In this document: positions 6,547 through 17,600 of the stretch, piece after piece
Numbering within the stretch: the stretch's first letter is position 1
Layout of the letters: the number at the start of each line of letters is the position of its first letter
IMG/VR virus record: IMGVR_UViG_3300022752_000193
Span: 1 to 36,615 of that record
Strand: one strand, 5' to 3'
Length of the DNA: 36,615 nucleotides
Source of the DNA: a virus
Notes under the pieces: model-generated
The model's input: the letters and a program-made list of their open reading frames with translations, nothing else
What the model was told of the DNA's origin: nothing
Databases searched by the model: none
Made by a program: the position numbers and the translations under genes

Positions 6547-8169
6547 ATGATAACTCAACCACAAGCCGGAATAAAGATTTACAACTACACAAATAGGCTT
6601 GGTAGTAAATTTGATAATAATAAAATAAACGACGAAACAATTGAAGGTGTTTTAAAGATAAAAAACGAGATAATATCTATATCTACAGTTAAACACAAGG
6701 CTCAACCTTCTGGCGAGTTTCAGATAACATTAGCACCTACTAGAAACTGGATATCTACTATATCTCCAGGAAGTTGGATATCTATCCATATGACATCTGA
6801 CAAGGTCTCAGACACTGAGCTTTTTTCATTTGGCAAAAAATCGCTCAAGATGATAGGAAGAATAGACTCTGTAAGAATGAGTATGAAGGTCAACCAGGCA
6901 ACTGGAGCTAGAGAGACCTATTATTTACTTGTTGGAAAAGACTGGGGACAGGTGTTCGAATCTATCTTATATATAGATCCACTAGTTAAAGGCGAGATAA
7001 ACTCGGCATGGATTTCTATGTTTGAACAGAGTGTTAAAGAACTCTTTGATAAAGAAACAACAGAAGGCGGATTAAGATCCACGTCGCTGTTGACCAAGAT
7101 AATACTGCAACTTTGGGGTCGCACCTCTATAGCTAAGAACATAGTTGGCGTTGGTACTTTCTTAAACACAACATCTCCGTTCTTGATACCAGATGAATTA
7201 TCGAAGGATCTACAGGTAAGCTCCAAGAGTTTATCTGAGTTTGTTATAGAAAATCTAAAGACGGGAAGACTCATTGGTTACAATAAGTATAGTGGAGATT
7301 CTGATCCAGAGACATTTGGCCTTCCTTTAGAGAACGTGTTCAAAGGCGCAAACTCTGTTTGGCAAATACTTTCTGCTCACATCTGTCAAGAGATAAACGA
7401 ACTTTTTTGCGATTTAACTTGGGAGTCTGATAAGACAAAGATGACACTATTCAAGAGAGTTAAACCTTTTGGATTGGATACAGAAAGTTACGAATCTATA
7501 ACCCCTCAAACAGTATCCAAGTTTTTAAATCTTCACAGAACAATGATACCAAAAGAATTAATCTTATCACTTGATTGTGGAGATAATTGGAGAGACAAAA
7601 TAAACGCAATTGAAGTTCTACCAGGAATACCTCCGGGTAGAGCTCCTAATGAGGCAGGGCAACCTCTTTCAAAATCAGAAGCGCAAACAGCAGACTTAAA
7701 TGCTTTAAAAAGAGAAGGTCTTCGTCCGCTTTTTATGCAGCCGCAGTTTTTTCCATCTACCAACGGTATGTTTTATGCTGTGATTAATTGGAAGTTTACA
7801 TTTATAGACTGGTATTTCAACACTCATAAGATGCTTAATGGAAATGTAATGTTTACTGGTTTATCAGATTATATAACTGTTGGAACGAATATAATGCTGG
7901 ATTCTTCAGTCTTCGTAAAAGCTCCCAATGTCGTTGGTCAAAAGATTGATTCTAAATTCGTAGCGCATGTAGAATCTGTGTCTTATACATTTTCAGTTGA
8001 CTCAAACGGAGCGAGATCATATTACTGTGGAGTTAATTTCATAAGAGGTGTGTTTGCAAATGCTAAAGGCACTGAACTATTGAACAAAGAATCTTTTGGA
8101 ATAGACTCTCTTGCAACTGCAATACCGTCTGTAGAAGAATTTATTAAAAATACCTACGAGGTTAAATAA
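6547..8169 (+). CDS. Baseplate hub protein (gp27/gpD-like)
   Basis: 540 residues from ATG 6547, 22 bases after the tape measure stop; AAAAGAG is the likely ribosome site. Hub proteins form the trimeric ring joining tube and spike. The N-terminus carries a hub-type beta segment with STVKHKAQPSGEFQITLAP, then a P-G-SWISI strand, then MIGRIDSVRMS and YYLLVGKDWGQVFES. This order (fold entry, glycine-tryptophan turn, function-defining GKD strand) is common in gp27/Mu gp44-like hubs. The middle and C-terminal parts have mixed strands and aromatic residues. Location directly between tape measure and spike supports it. The call rests on pattern and order rather than a unique motif. Confidence 0.72.
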   Translation: MITQPQAGIKIYNYTNRLGSKFDNNKINDETIEGVLKIKNEIISISTVKHKAQPSGEFQITLAPTRNWISTISPGSWISIHMTSDKVSDTELFSFGKKSLKMIGRIDSVRMSMKVNQATGARETYYLLVGKDWGQVFESILYIDPLVKGEINSAWISMFEQSVKELFDKETTEGGLRSTSLLTKIILQLWGRTSIAKNIVGVGTFLNTTSPFLIPDELSKDLQVSSKSLSEFVIENLKTGRLIGYNKYSGDSDPETFGLPLENVFKGANSVWQILSAHICQEINELFCDLTWESDKTKMTLFKRVKPFGLDTESYESITPQTVSKFLNLHRTMIPKELILSLDCGDNWRDKINAIEVLPGIPPGRAPNEAGQPLSKSEAQTADLNALKREGLRPLFMQPQFFPSTNGMFYAVINWKFTFIDWYFNTHKMLNGNVMFTGLSDYITVGTNIMLDSSVFVKAPNVVGQKIDSKFVAHVESVSYTFSVDSNGARSYYCGVNFIRGVFANAKGTELLNKESFGIDSLATAIPSVEEFIKNTYEVK

Positions 8170-9155
8170 TGTCGCAGATAATAAGAGATTCTTCGATATG
8201 GAAGACACCAATATCAAATCTTTCTAATAAAGAACAGAATAGAATTGATATGGGAATAGTTATAGGCGAGAGATATTCAAAAGAGCTAGACTGTGTACTG
8301 TATTTAGTAGAGACGTATCAAGGACACAAGAGAGCAGTTATGTCCTGTACACAGATGACTAAGAGCGGAGATATATACAACTACGAAGAGATCAAATTAA
8401 GAAATCAATCTAAAAAGAATTTACAAGACGCAAGTTTAGCATTTAAAACAAGACTTGGAGAAATGGTTCTTATTGCGTGCATAGGAGGGATCGACAACTC
8501 AGGCGTAATAATAGGATCTATCAAGCACCCTGGTAGAGCATTGAAGTTAACTACAAAAGACATGGCATACGCCTCTGAATACAATGGTCTAGAGACAACT
8601 ATAGATAAAGATGGTGCTTATAAGATAAAATTTCAAGGAGCACCTACGAATTTAAAAGATGCTCGAGATGGATCTAAACTCGCGCCACCAAAATACGACG
8701 ATAAGACATCGGGTTCGTATCTATCTTTTGATAAGACGGGTAGTTTTACGCTAACTGATGCTGCTAAAGAAAAATCACAAACTATAAAAATAGATAAGCA
8801 AAACGGATTTACAACTATAGTATCTGGCGACATATCCATGACGATGGATAAGAAGTCAAAAAAGATATCTATAAAATGTGAAGAGAAGACAATTGAAGCA
8901 AACAAGAAAATGGTCATAAAGACGCCAGAGTTTTCCGTAGATTCATCTAAGAGTGTGAAGATAAGAGGTCAAAAAATTGCGATAGGGTATGGAGGCAATG
9001 AGCTTCTAGAGATACTAAGCAACCTAATAGATGAGATAGGTCAGTTAGTTATCATATCTCCAGTTGGAACGTGCACGCCAATACAAGGTACTGCGACATG
9101 GCCAAAAATATTACTTTTGAAAAATAAAATATCCAGTATTAAAGGAAGCCTTTAA
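8169..9155 (+). CDS. Baseplate spike protein (gp5/gpV-like OB fold with beta-helix)
   Basis: 328 residues; its ATG overlaps the previous stop by one base (TAATG). Residues about 27-125 look like the OB domain of central spike proteins: MGIVIGERYSKELDCVLYLV at the start, and GEMVLIACIGGID, SGVIIGSIKHPG at the end. After a linker with TSGSYLSFDKTGSFTL, residues 190-275 are short regular strands (TIKIDKQNGFTTIVSGDISM, KSVKIRGQKIAIG) that fit a trimeric beta-helix needle. The C-terminus is about 50 residues, including a strand-rich tip candidate. No lysozyme domain is inserted, unlike T4 gp5. The spike pierces the outer envelope at contraction. Confidence 0.8.
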   Translation: MSQIIRDSSIWKTPISNLSNKEQNRIDMGIVIGERYSKELDCVLYLVETYQGHKRAVMSCTQMTKSGDIYNYEEIKLRNQSKKNLQDASLAFKTRLGEMVLIACIGGIDNSGVIIGSIKHPGRALKLTTKDMAYASEYNGLETTIDKDGAYKIKFQGAPTNLKDARDGSKLAPPKYDDKTSGSYLSFDKTGSFTLTDAAKEKSQTIKIDKQNGFTTIVSGDISMTMDKKSKKISIKCEEKTIEANKKMVIKTPEFSVDSSKSVKIRGQKIAIGYGGNELLEILSNLIDEIGQLVIISPVGTCTPIQGTATWPKILLLKNKISSIKGSL

Positions 9156-9184
9156 TATTTTGATGATAAAATATTAAAGGGAGG
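9137..9184 (+). promoter_or_regulatory. Two mutually exclusive hairpins at the 8169/9190 gene junction
   Basis: TATTAAAGG (9137-9145) pairs with CCTTTAATA (9149-9157). The same middle arm, extended to CCTTTAATATTTT (9149-9161), instead pairs with AAAATATTAAAGG (9168-9180), 13 base pairs with a 6-base loop. The second hairpin takes in the start of the ribosome site of the next gene (AAGGGAGG, 9177-9184) and the stop codon of the spike gene (9153-9155). This three-arm layout is that of a simple RNA switch or translational coupler. There is no T-run, so it is not a standard terminator. Confidence 0.55.
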
Positions 9185-9189
9185 CGTGC

Positions 9190-10089
9190 ATGGCAGATTT
9201 TAATAAAGTCAAAGATGCATTTAGTTCAAAAACAAACAAACCTGAAACACAGATCGGGAACAAAAAAGAGCCAGATGCGTACACTCCATTTCAAGATAAT
9301 TGGTGGAAGGCGTCTTCCTATTGCTTTCAGTGTTCTAATGAAACAATGTATCTGCCAATATCTCCGCAGAATATCTCTATATCCACTCATTTTGCCACCA
9401 ATACGATAACAACTCTCTATTCAACAGTTGAAGAACATTCTGAAGTTAGATACTTTGATATAGCAATACAAGGAACAACTGGTTTTGCACCTAAGTATGT
9501 TGGGGTTAATCCAAATCCAGTCGGCGAGATGGGGAGACTTTCATATGGAACAGGTGCACTTATAGATAGTGGGGTTCTTGGTGGATTTGGTTCTTCAACT
9601 ATAAATAAAATAAATCAGGCAGCAAACAGAGCTTCAGATGCTTTAAACTCTATCTCTGGTAAGAACAGGCCACATGAGTCTGGTGTTTTTAAGGATAAGA
9701 CTGGTTACTGGGCCTTTCATCAACTATATCTATTCTTACTAAGATACAAGAAAAAAGCAGCAGAAGGAAAAGCAGACAAAAAATCGCCTTTGATATTTAT
9801 AAACTATAAAGATAACAATAAATACTCGTGCACTGTTCAGCGCTTTGCTCTAGAAAGAAGCGCAGACAATCCAATGCTATATAACTACAGCATTCAACTA
9901 CGAGCATATAATTTAAGTTCTTTACAATTATCTACTAGTAGTAAAGATTCTGATCTTAATCAGAAACTAAACTCTCTTGGTCTCGACGGTCAAAAAGCAT
10001 CTGTGCTTGCAAGAGCTAGAAACACCATAAGAAATGCTAAGTCTGCAATAAATGCCGCAGGATCTGCTGTGTCTGGAGCAGGGAGATGA
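9190..10089 (+). CDS. Probable baseplate protein (LysM-type tail protein family, XkdP-like N-terminus)
   Basis: 299 residues from ATG 9190 with GGGAGG upstream. The recognisable part is around residues 45-100: YCFQCSNETMYLPISPQNIS, then TVEEHSEVRYFDIAIQGTTG. This resembles the N-terminal strand-turn region of baseplate proteins that carry a structural domain plus LysM, although no LysM is seen here. A second conserved-looking block, FALERSADNPMLYNYSIQLR (about 218-237), lies before a helical tail ending in alanine/glycine/serine (SAINAAGSAVSGAGR). It lies between spike and gp25-like wedge genes and its stop overlaps the next start by four bases (ATGA), so both products are probably made together. 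Exact function is not certain. Confidence 0.55.
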   Translation: MADFNKVKDAFSSKTNKPETQIGNKKEPDAYTPFQDNWWKASSYCFQCSNETMYLPISPQNISISTHFATNTITTLYSTVEEHSEVRYFDIAIQGTTGFAPKYVGVNPNPVGEMGRLSYGTGALIDSGVLGGFGSSTINKINQAANRASDALNSISGKNRPHESGVFKDKTGYWAFHQLYLFLLRYKKKAAEGKADKKSPLIFINYKDNNKYSCTVQRFALERSADNPMLYNYSIQLRAYNLSSLQLSTSSKDSDLNQKLNSLGLDGQKASVLARARNTIRNAKSAINAAGSAVSGAGR

Positions 10090-11684
10090 GTAGCGTAGTA
10101 TTAAATGGATATCTAGCATTGGCAGATTTGAATCTATGGGTCAAAAGTGGACTCGGTGAAGAGTTGTCATTAGCAGATATCCCTTCTTTGATTCCAGGTC
10201 GTTTTAGATATATAGTTGAAAACTGGGCAATATCCATAAGACAGAATATTCTTTTAAAGATGGATGCATATCAAAATCCAGATAGACTTAAACTAGAGAT
10301 AGATAAGTTCAACTCTATAGCTTCCATATATAGACCAGATGCTACTAAAAGACAACCTAGTTTATCGAATCTGATGGATAATTATTTTACAGTTTTTGAC
10401 TCTATACTCATATCAGACATACCAGTCTCCTCGATAGAGGAGAAGCAGATAGAAGATGAGCTTAAAAGAATAAACTCTTTAACTAAAAATGATTTTATAG
10501 AGATTAGAAAAAAGCTCAGAGATAGCAGGGATGCTGTTGCTGATTCAATAGGGGCAACTGATCCAGATTATAACAAAATATATGAAAGATCTCCGTTGCC
10601 AACACTTCTCAATAGATCAGTGTCTCAGATTGAAGTGTCTCTTGCTTTTCAAAAAGGCGTACAGACAATAGAAGATATACTGGCTAATCAGAATTTATTA
10701 AAAACCCAAGCGTTTTTGGATCCGTTTGCATTCGCTAGAGCAAATGCGAATAATCCAGAGATCGATATCGGAAACTATTCATCGGGAATTTTGACTAAGT
10801 TAAACTATGGTGAAAGTTTAAGAACTTTAGCGTACAGAACAATGGGTGACGCCGAAAGATGGATTGATATAGCGATAGCAAATGGTCTAAAACCTCCATA
10901 TATAGACGAGGTTGGTGAAATCATATATTTAATAGCAAATGCAAAAGGCAATACGCTTAATCTTTCTAGGTTAGATCAAAATGGTCAAGCCAACAAAGAA
11001 AAGATATATGTAAATCAAATAGTAATATTGCAATCTAATACTGAAAGAACTCCAGATCAAAGAATCATAACAAGCATCAAAGAAGTTCCTATATCAGGAG
11101 AACTAATAGTAGAGCTAAACGGAGAGTCTGATCTAAGCAAATATAAAACAACAGATCTAGCTCACATTAGAGTTTTTAAGCCAAATACAATAAATAGTAA
11201 TTTCTATATACTAATACCATCCACAGAAGAGATTCAGCCAAAATTTAAAGAAGATCCTTGGTTTCTTAAAAGTAGCGCAGAAGACGAGAAACGTGCTGGA
11301 ATTGATCTACTTATAGACAAAGATTCTGACATTGTCCTATCGCCGCTCGGTGAGATTTCATTGAGCTATGGCGTAGACAACGCTATACAGGCCGTTAAAA
11401 TATTAATGAATACTTTTAAAGGATCCTTAGCAACTCATGAGTCGTATGGAATATCTACTGCAATAGGTGAGAAAAATCTAGATACGGAGACTGTCAAGCA
11501 GCAGATATCTGAGGATATAGTAAATCAAGTATCTAATGATAGCCGCTTTGAAAGATTAGACTCTTTATCGGTAGAATATATAAGTGAAAAAGGTTCTGCT
11601 AACACATACAGGATCATAATGGGCGTTGTTTTGGCAGGTGGATCAACTGTTATTCCAATAAGCTTTAGCGTTAACATCTCCTAA
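10086..11684 (+). CDS. Baseplate wedge protein with LysM-like and gp25-like domains
   Basis: 532 residues; ATG overlaps the previous stop (ATGA). Residues 1-230 are mostly helical with no recognised motif. Residues about 240-275 (NYGESLRTLAYRTMGDAERW, then NGLKPPYI) match the LysM-like module of tail X-type proteins. Residues about 405-465 match the T4 gp25 / GPW wedge domain: DLLIDKDSDIVLSPLGEISL, YGVDNAIQAVKILMNTFKGS and HESYG. gp25-like proteins start sheath assembly at the baseplate and join the J-like protein in the wedge. The next gene encodes that J-like protein, which fits. In most phages gp25 is a separate protein of about 130 residues, so here it is the C-terminal part of a larger protein. 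Confidence 0.82.
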   Translation: MSSVVLNGYLALADLNLWVKSGLGEELSLADIPSLIPGRFRYIVENWAISIRQNILLKMDAYQNPDRLKLEIDKFNSIASIYRPDATKRQPSLSNLMDNYFTVFDSILISDIPVSSIEEKQIEDELKRINSLTKNDFIEIRKKLRDSRDAVADSIGATDPDYNKIYERSPLPTLLNRSVSQIEVSLAFQKGVQTIEDILANQNLLKTQAFLDPFAFARANANNPEIDIGNYSSGILTKLNYGESLRTLAYRTMGDAERWIDIAIANGLKPPYIDEVGEIIYLIANAKGNTLNLSRLDQNGQANKEKIYVNQIVILQSNTERTPDQRIITSIKEVPISGELIVELNGESDLSKYKTTDLAHIRVFKPNTINSNFYILIPSTEEIQPKFKEDPWFLKSSAEDEKRAGIDLLIDKDSDIVLSPLGEISLSYGVDNAIQAVKILMNTFKGSLATHESYGISTAIGEKNLDTETVKQQISEDIVNQVSNDSRFERLDSLSVEYISEKGSANTYRIIMGVVLAGGSTVIPISFSVNIS

Positions 11685-11696
11685 CAAGGGTGAGAT

Positions 11697-14600
11697 ATGG
11701 CCGTTACTATTAGTTCATACAACGAGATATTAGGAAAACTTGTCCGAAAGATGATAGCGGACACACCCGTGAACGACATAAACAGAGGCTCAGTTCTTCT
11801 AACCCTTCTAGAAGCTGTTGCTGCTCAAGATTTTGAGAATAGTGCAAACATATTAAGCGTACTTGAATCTTTAAGCATTGATGCTCTTAAGAACTCAGAT
11901 TTAGATCAAAGAGCAGCCGATTATGGCCTTACCAGAACACCTGCTTCAAAGGCAACTGGTTTTGTAACTATAAAAGACACATCTATCTCAAAGAGATCTA
12001 CTTCTCTATACGCATTGAAGCAACCGCCTATTGCTGGAGTAACTGTTCTATATGTAAACGACGCCTCTCAGTGGAATGCCTCTGGAGGAAGCTTGTACAT
12101 AGGAAGAGGAACTCAGCAGTTTGAAGGTCCAATTGATTATTCTTCAATAGTCAACAATGGTAGCTTTTATACGATAAATCTATCATCTGCTGTTCAGTAT
12201 GATCATCTTATATCAGACTATGTTGTCGACAAGCAGAATACAATAGATCGTTTCATATCATCTGGAACCGTAGTAAAGATACCTGCAAACAATCAAAATC
12301 CAGAAGTACTATACTCAACATTAAGAGATGCAGTTCTTCCAGCAGGAGAAGACTCAATAAGTGGAATAGCTATAGTTGCAAATCAAGTTGGATCATCTAG
12401 CAATACTGGGATAAATACTATAGTTCAATTTTCATCTTTACCATTTGCAACAGCTTCAGTTACAAACTCAAATGCGCTGATAGACGGCAGAGACACAGAA
12501 TCAGATGATGATTTAAGAGAAAGAATAAAATCTTATACGTCAACTCTAGCAAGAGGAACCAGGGCTTCTATATTAAGCGCAATCATAGGCGTGTCGGATT
12601 CAACAGATGGCAAGCAAGTATCTTCTGCAACAATCACAGAACCAGCTGCTATTGGAGAACCTTCTATAGTATACATAGATGACGGTAGTGGCTTTCAACC
12701 TACTTTTAAAGGTCAAAATGTAGATGTTATTTTATCGTCTGCAACAGGTGGAGAAGAGTTTATACAACTAGCAAACTTTCCGCTACCAAGACCTCAGGTT
12801 GTAAACTTGGCAGACGGTCCTTATTCTTTAGTTGACGAGTCTACTATATCCGTTTTAATCGACAACGCAGAAGAGCAGATAACATTCAAGAGCTCTCAGT
12901 TCAACAACATTGCTGCTGCCACTTTGCAAGAAGTTGCAAATGCTATAAATGATCAGTCAATTAATTTTAAATGCAGATTAACAGAAAATTCAACTCGACT
13001 GTTAATCTATCCAACAAATTACGATGTCGAATTCATACAAGTTGCTCCTCTTTCTTCTGGTTCTTCTTCTGTTCTATATGCAAATTCATATCTAAAGTTT
13101 CCAACTAATAGATATTCATATATAACGCTGTACAAAAATAATACGCTATTGTCTGAAAAAGAATTTCCAGCAACATTGCGAACAATTTCAAAATCAAACT
13201 GGGCGATAATTGGAACTGGCGATCTTACTATTCAAGTAGACGAAACACCAGCTCAAAATCGTTCTTTTACTTCTTTAGATTTCGATGGACAAGCTTTTAG
13301 TGTATTGACAGTATCAGATTGGGTTTCTGCTTTTAACAAAAAATTTGCTGGAATAACTGCAAGCGCAACATCTGCTGATCAGATTGAAATATCTTCTAAC
13401 AAGATTGGATCGGGATCTTCCTTGAAGATTGTTGGTGGAACATACTCTTCTCACATGTTCGCTGGAGCTGACACATATTCAGAAGGAAAGACTTCTGACT
13501 TTGCACTAAATAGACAAAATGGAAATTTACAGTTAAAAGTAAAAATAGAACAAGGTGACACTGTTACAGCTGGATCTGCAGATGCAAAAGGAAATATTGT
13601 ATCTGAAACTTCTACTGGTGTTTATAGTTTGACATCAGATTCATTTGAAAGACCCGCTGAGGCCATTGTAATTGCAGATGGCAATAATACAGTATTTAGA
13701 AGTGAAGTGAATCCAATAATCGGAACAACGATTTCTATCTCAGTTCCTTCGACAGGAAAGATGAAAATAACCTCAAACGTAAGTACTCTTTTCGCTCAAG
13801 CTCAGATTGGCGATTTTGTTTACATATCATACAGAGGAACCGGTTCTTCTTGGCTTAGTTTAGAAAATTGTGGACTGTTTAAGATCTGTAAAAAAGGCAA
13901 ACATACTACAGCAGGTGACGATTCTTGGATAATGGTCGACAACGTAGATGCTGTAGCCACAGCATCTAAAATTGTTCAAGCTTCTGAAGATATACAAGTG
14001 TTCTCTGCGGATTCATATCCACAGATTTGGAAAGGTTCTTATTTAGAAACTCCCGGTGCTGCTACTTTTAAATCTATAAATGATTCTATAAAATTAAATA
14101 TAGAAAATGTAAAAAGTTCTACTTATAAAACCAGCTCGATAAAACTCACCAGCTCTACTGAAAACGATGGTTCTATTGCTGTTCCAGTTTCAGTAGGATT
14201 GATGACAAATCTTTTCCCATCAAAAGGAAGTGCTCAGCTTGGTAATCAGTCTAATATTGCAACAAAAGCAACTCAGAAAGATTTAATAAGTTATTTTAAA
14301 AGAACAGATCATACTTCAGCTTGGTTAGACAGGACTTTGTATTCTGATATAAGAGGATCGCTTTCTTCGAGCTCTGTGCCTCCAATTTCTGGAAGCGGAG
14401 AGTTGTTAAGTTTAAATTCTCTCTTGTTAAATAGCTCCAATATAGATCACGATAATTTAATTAATGTAACTAGTGGTTCTAACAAATCTCAATTTAGAAA
14501 TATAAAAGAATTTCCATCTAGCTCTAGTTTGTACACTCAACCTGAAACACCTAATACTATATTTGATTATCTGTCCAATGATGAATTAAGTATCTTAGAG

Positions 14601-17600
14601 TCTTTAACAATATCTGCAGATGACTCAATAGTGTTTATATTAGATGGAGATGCTGTTAATAAAACTGTTAATGTAAACTTTTGGAGAACTGGAAGAATAA
14701 ATTCTAGTTTTGCTGCAACAAATACTCAATTCTCTGCATATGATTCCGACAACGAACCGGGTATTGATTTTGGGAATGAGGCAATTTGGTCTAAGACAAA
14801 CACAAATACAGAATTTAAAGATTATGCCGTTTGGTTTAGAAGTAGAAACTGGTACAAGACAGATTCAGACAATGCGGGCATGATAATTCGTGCTAAAGAA
14901 TACGGACCAATTGGAGATAAATACGGATTCAAAATAGAATATCCATCTTTACCAAATCAATCAGCTTCTATAAAACACTTCAATACTTCAAGTAAAACAC
15001 TTGTAACATATGCGTTTGCGAGCAGTGACCTAATTCCTACTGGAATAACCGGTGGAACTAATTTTTCAGTTAAGAATATATCTAGTAATGATTATAGATT
15101 AAAGTTCAAAGAAACCTATGTAGATTTTTCTTCGTTAAATCCAGAAAATGGAGACATAATAGCAATAACAGATCCCAATGTTTCTTCTGGAAATAGAGGT
15201 ATTTTTAGAATCAATGCTTTTGATGCCGTGAATAGAACAGTTGATATAACAAACGCTGATGCAGTTGTGTCAGACGAAGGGTCTCCTCAATCGTATACGG
15301 TAACTACAACACAAGATATTGTTGGAACACCGGGAAGCATAACCATCACGTGTACAGCTCAGGGCTCTACTACTAGCACGGTGGGAAGCGGTGATTATTT
15401 TGTGCTTAGAGATAGATATGGTAATAAAATTGTCTTTTGGTATGCTATAGACAATGTAGGCTCGCAGCCAACACTTACAGGTATTTATCAATATATAAAA
15501 ATAGGAACTGTAATAACGGGAGCAAGCGCTGCAAGTGTTGCTAGCGCAACTGCAAACATCGTAAACTCAGCTTATCCAGATTTTACCGCTAACTATACCA
15601 GTGGCAATAGTTTTAATGTTATTAATAATTTCAATGGACCAGTTACTTTAGATACTAGCGGAGACTCTTCTACAGGTTTTACTTACAGTAAAGTAGATGG
15701 TGCTTCAAACAACACATTAGGTGGTAAATATTTCACCATACATGACACAAATGGAAGTGTTGCAGTTTGGATGAATGTGTACGGAGAAGCAGAGCCTATT
15801 CATGGAGAAGATAGATCTATACAGATCGTGATTCCCGCAGGAAGCTCAGCAAGTAGTGTTGCAAACTTAATTAAACTTTCTTTGGACGCAGATTCTAAAT
15901 TCGATGCAACAGTTGCATCTAATGAAGTTACTATAAATAATATTGAAAATGGTTTGCTTTCAGCTGGAAATGCTCAAACCTCTGGCTTCACTGTTTCAAC
16001 AGCTCAAGCCGGTGTTGACGATGAGTATGAAACAATCTCATCTGCTCCAGGCATCAAAGTATTTCCATTAATAGAAAATGATTGCCAAACGATAGCAACA
16101 TATATAACACAAAATTCTTCAGTAATAAATGCAGTTCCAATTACTGGTTTAAGTTCTGGTAAATTTACAAAGATCACAAAAGAAGAAACATCGCCAGTTG
16201 GCTATGGACATTCTGTTGGAAATTCTCAGATAAATCTGTTTGACGGCGAATCTTTTGTAAAAACCTTCAGCAATGTGAGTCCACATTTTACATTAAAAAA
16301 ACAATTAACATTGCAAAATCAATCATCCAATTATGACATGAGAACATGTCCAAACTCAGATACGGGTGATCTTGGTGAGTTTTTCAAACTCCTCCCTAAG
16401 ACAGTTAAAAATGTAAAACATCATCTAAGTCACAAAGCGCTGTCTCAACTTCCAATTGTTGCAGATGTAGATATTTCTAATAAGTTTAGAAGGGTTCAGA
16501 TAAAGTCTAAGAAACTTGGAACATCTGGATCTGTTGAGGTCGTTGGTGGAAGGGCTAATTTAGGTGAGTTTAGTATATTCGGAGATGCTCAAGTATCTGA
16601 TGGCACGATTGAGATAAAAACCTCTGCATATCCTTCTACCATAAACACCGGTGACTTGGTAAGAATATATAATGAAAAACCAGCAAAAAGATTATCTAGA
16701 TTGAAGTCAACAGACACTATTGACGTTGAGATATCTACAAACAATGACACTGAGTATGTATTAAATAAAAAACAAATCAATTCTAGCTATTTCACATCTT
16801 GGAAAGTGACAGACGTATCTGCCTCTACGTATGGTGTTCAGCAGGGCACAGTGTGGAGATGGGAGCACAACGAAGCAGGTGGAAGTGTGCAGATAACATC
16901 TACATCAAATGGAGTAGTATCAACTCTTCCAAATGAATATCCTTCTAGCGGATCGACTCCTGGAACTACTGCACTTGAGGTTTTTAATATTTCAAATGGA
17001 ACAGCTAGTACTAAATTAACCTTTAATATATCTGTAAACAGTGTTCCTAATCAAGGTGATTATTTTACGTTTCAAAATGAATTAGGTTATAGTTTTGCAG
17101 TTTGGTTTTCTATTAACGCAAACTCAACGCAGCCAAATGGAACACCTTACACAAGTGCAACAAATAAAATAAGAGTTGATGTACTAAGTACAGATACTCC
17201 AAATACTATTGTTTCTGCAATACAATCCGCATTAGTTAATGCTGGTACTACTTTTTCATATAAATTCATATCTTCTCAGAAATCAGCAACTAGTTTAGAA
17301 GATGTTTCGCCTGGCGATGTTTTGGGTGTTTGGGGAGATGGTTCTGGTTTCATAACTAATTTTAACATAAGAAACCAATCTCAATTAACGGGTGATGGTG
17401 AGATTTCTAATTTTCCAATTATAGCAGTAAATGCTCAACAAAGATACATCGACGTTGTGAATCCAAATGGAGTTGCAGTTTCTTCATTTACGATGCCAAC
17501 CACAGGTGGCAATGTAGAAGTTTTTCCATCCATGGGGATTAGATGGAGAACAAAAGATACATCTTATATTTATATAAAAAACATCACAGTTTCAAGTGGA

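Noticed and set aside
8169-9155. Lysozyme domain in the spike protein as in T4 gp5
   Set aside because: The chain passes from the OB-like region to beta-helix strands without any lysozyme-like insert or catalytic E-x8-D-x5-T pattern.
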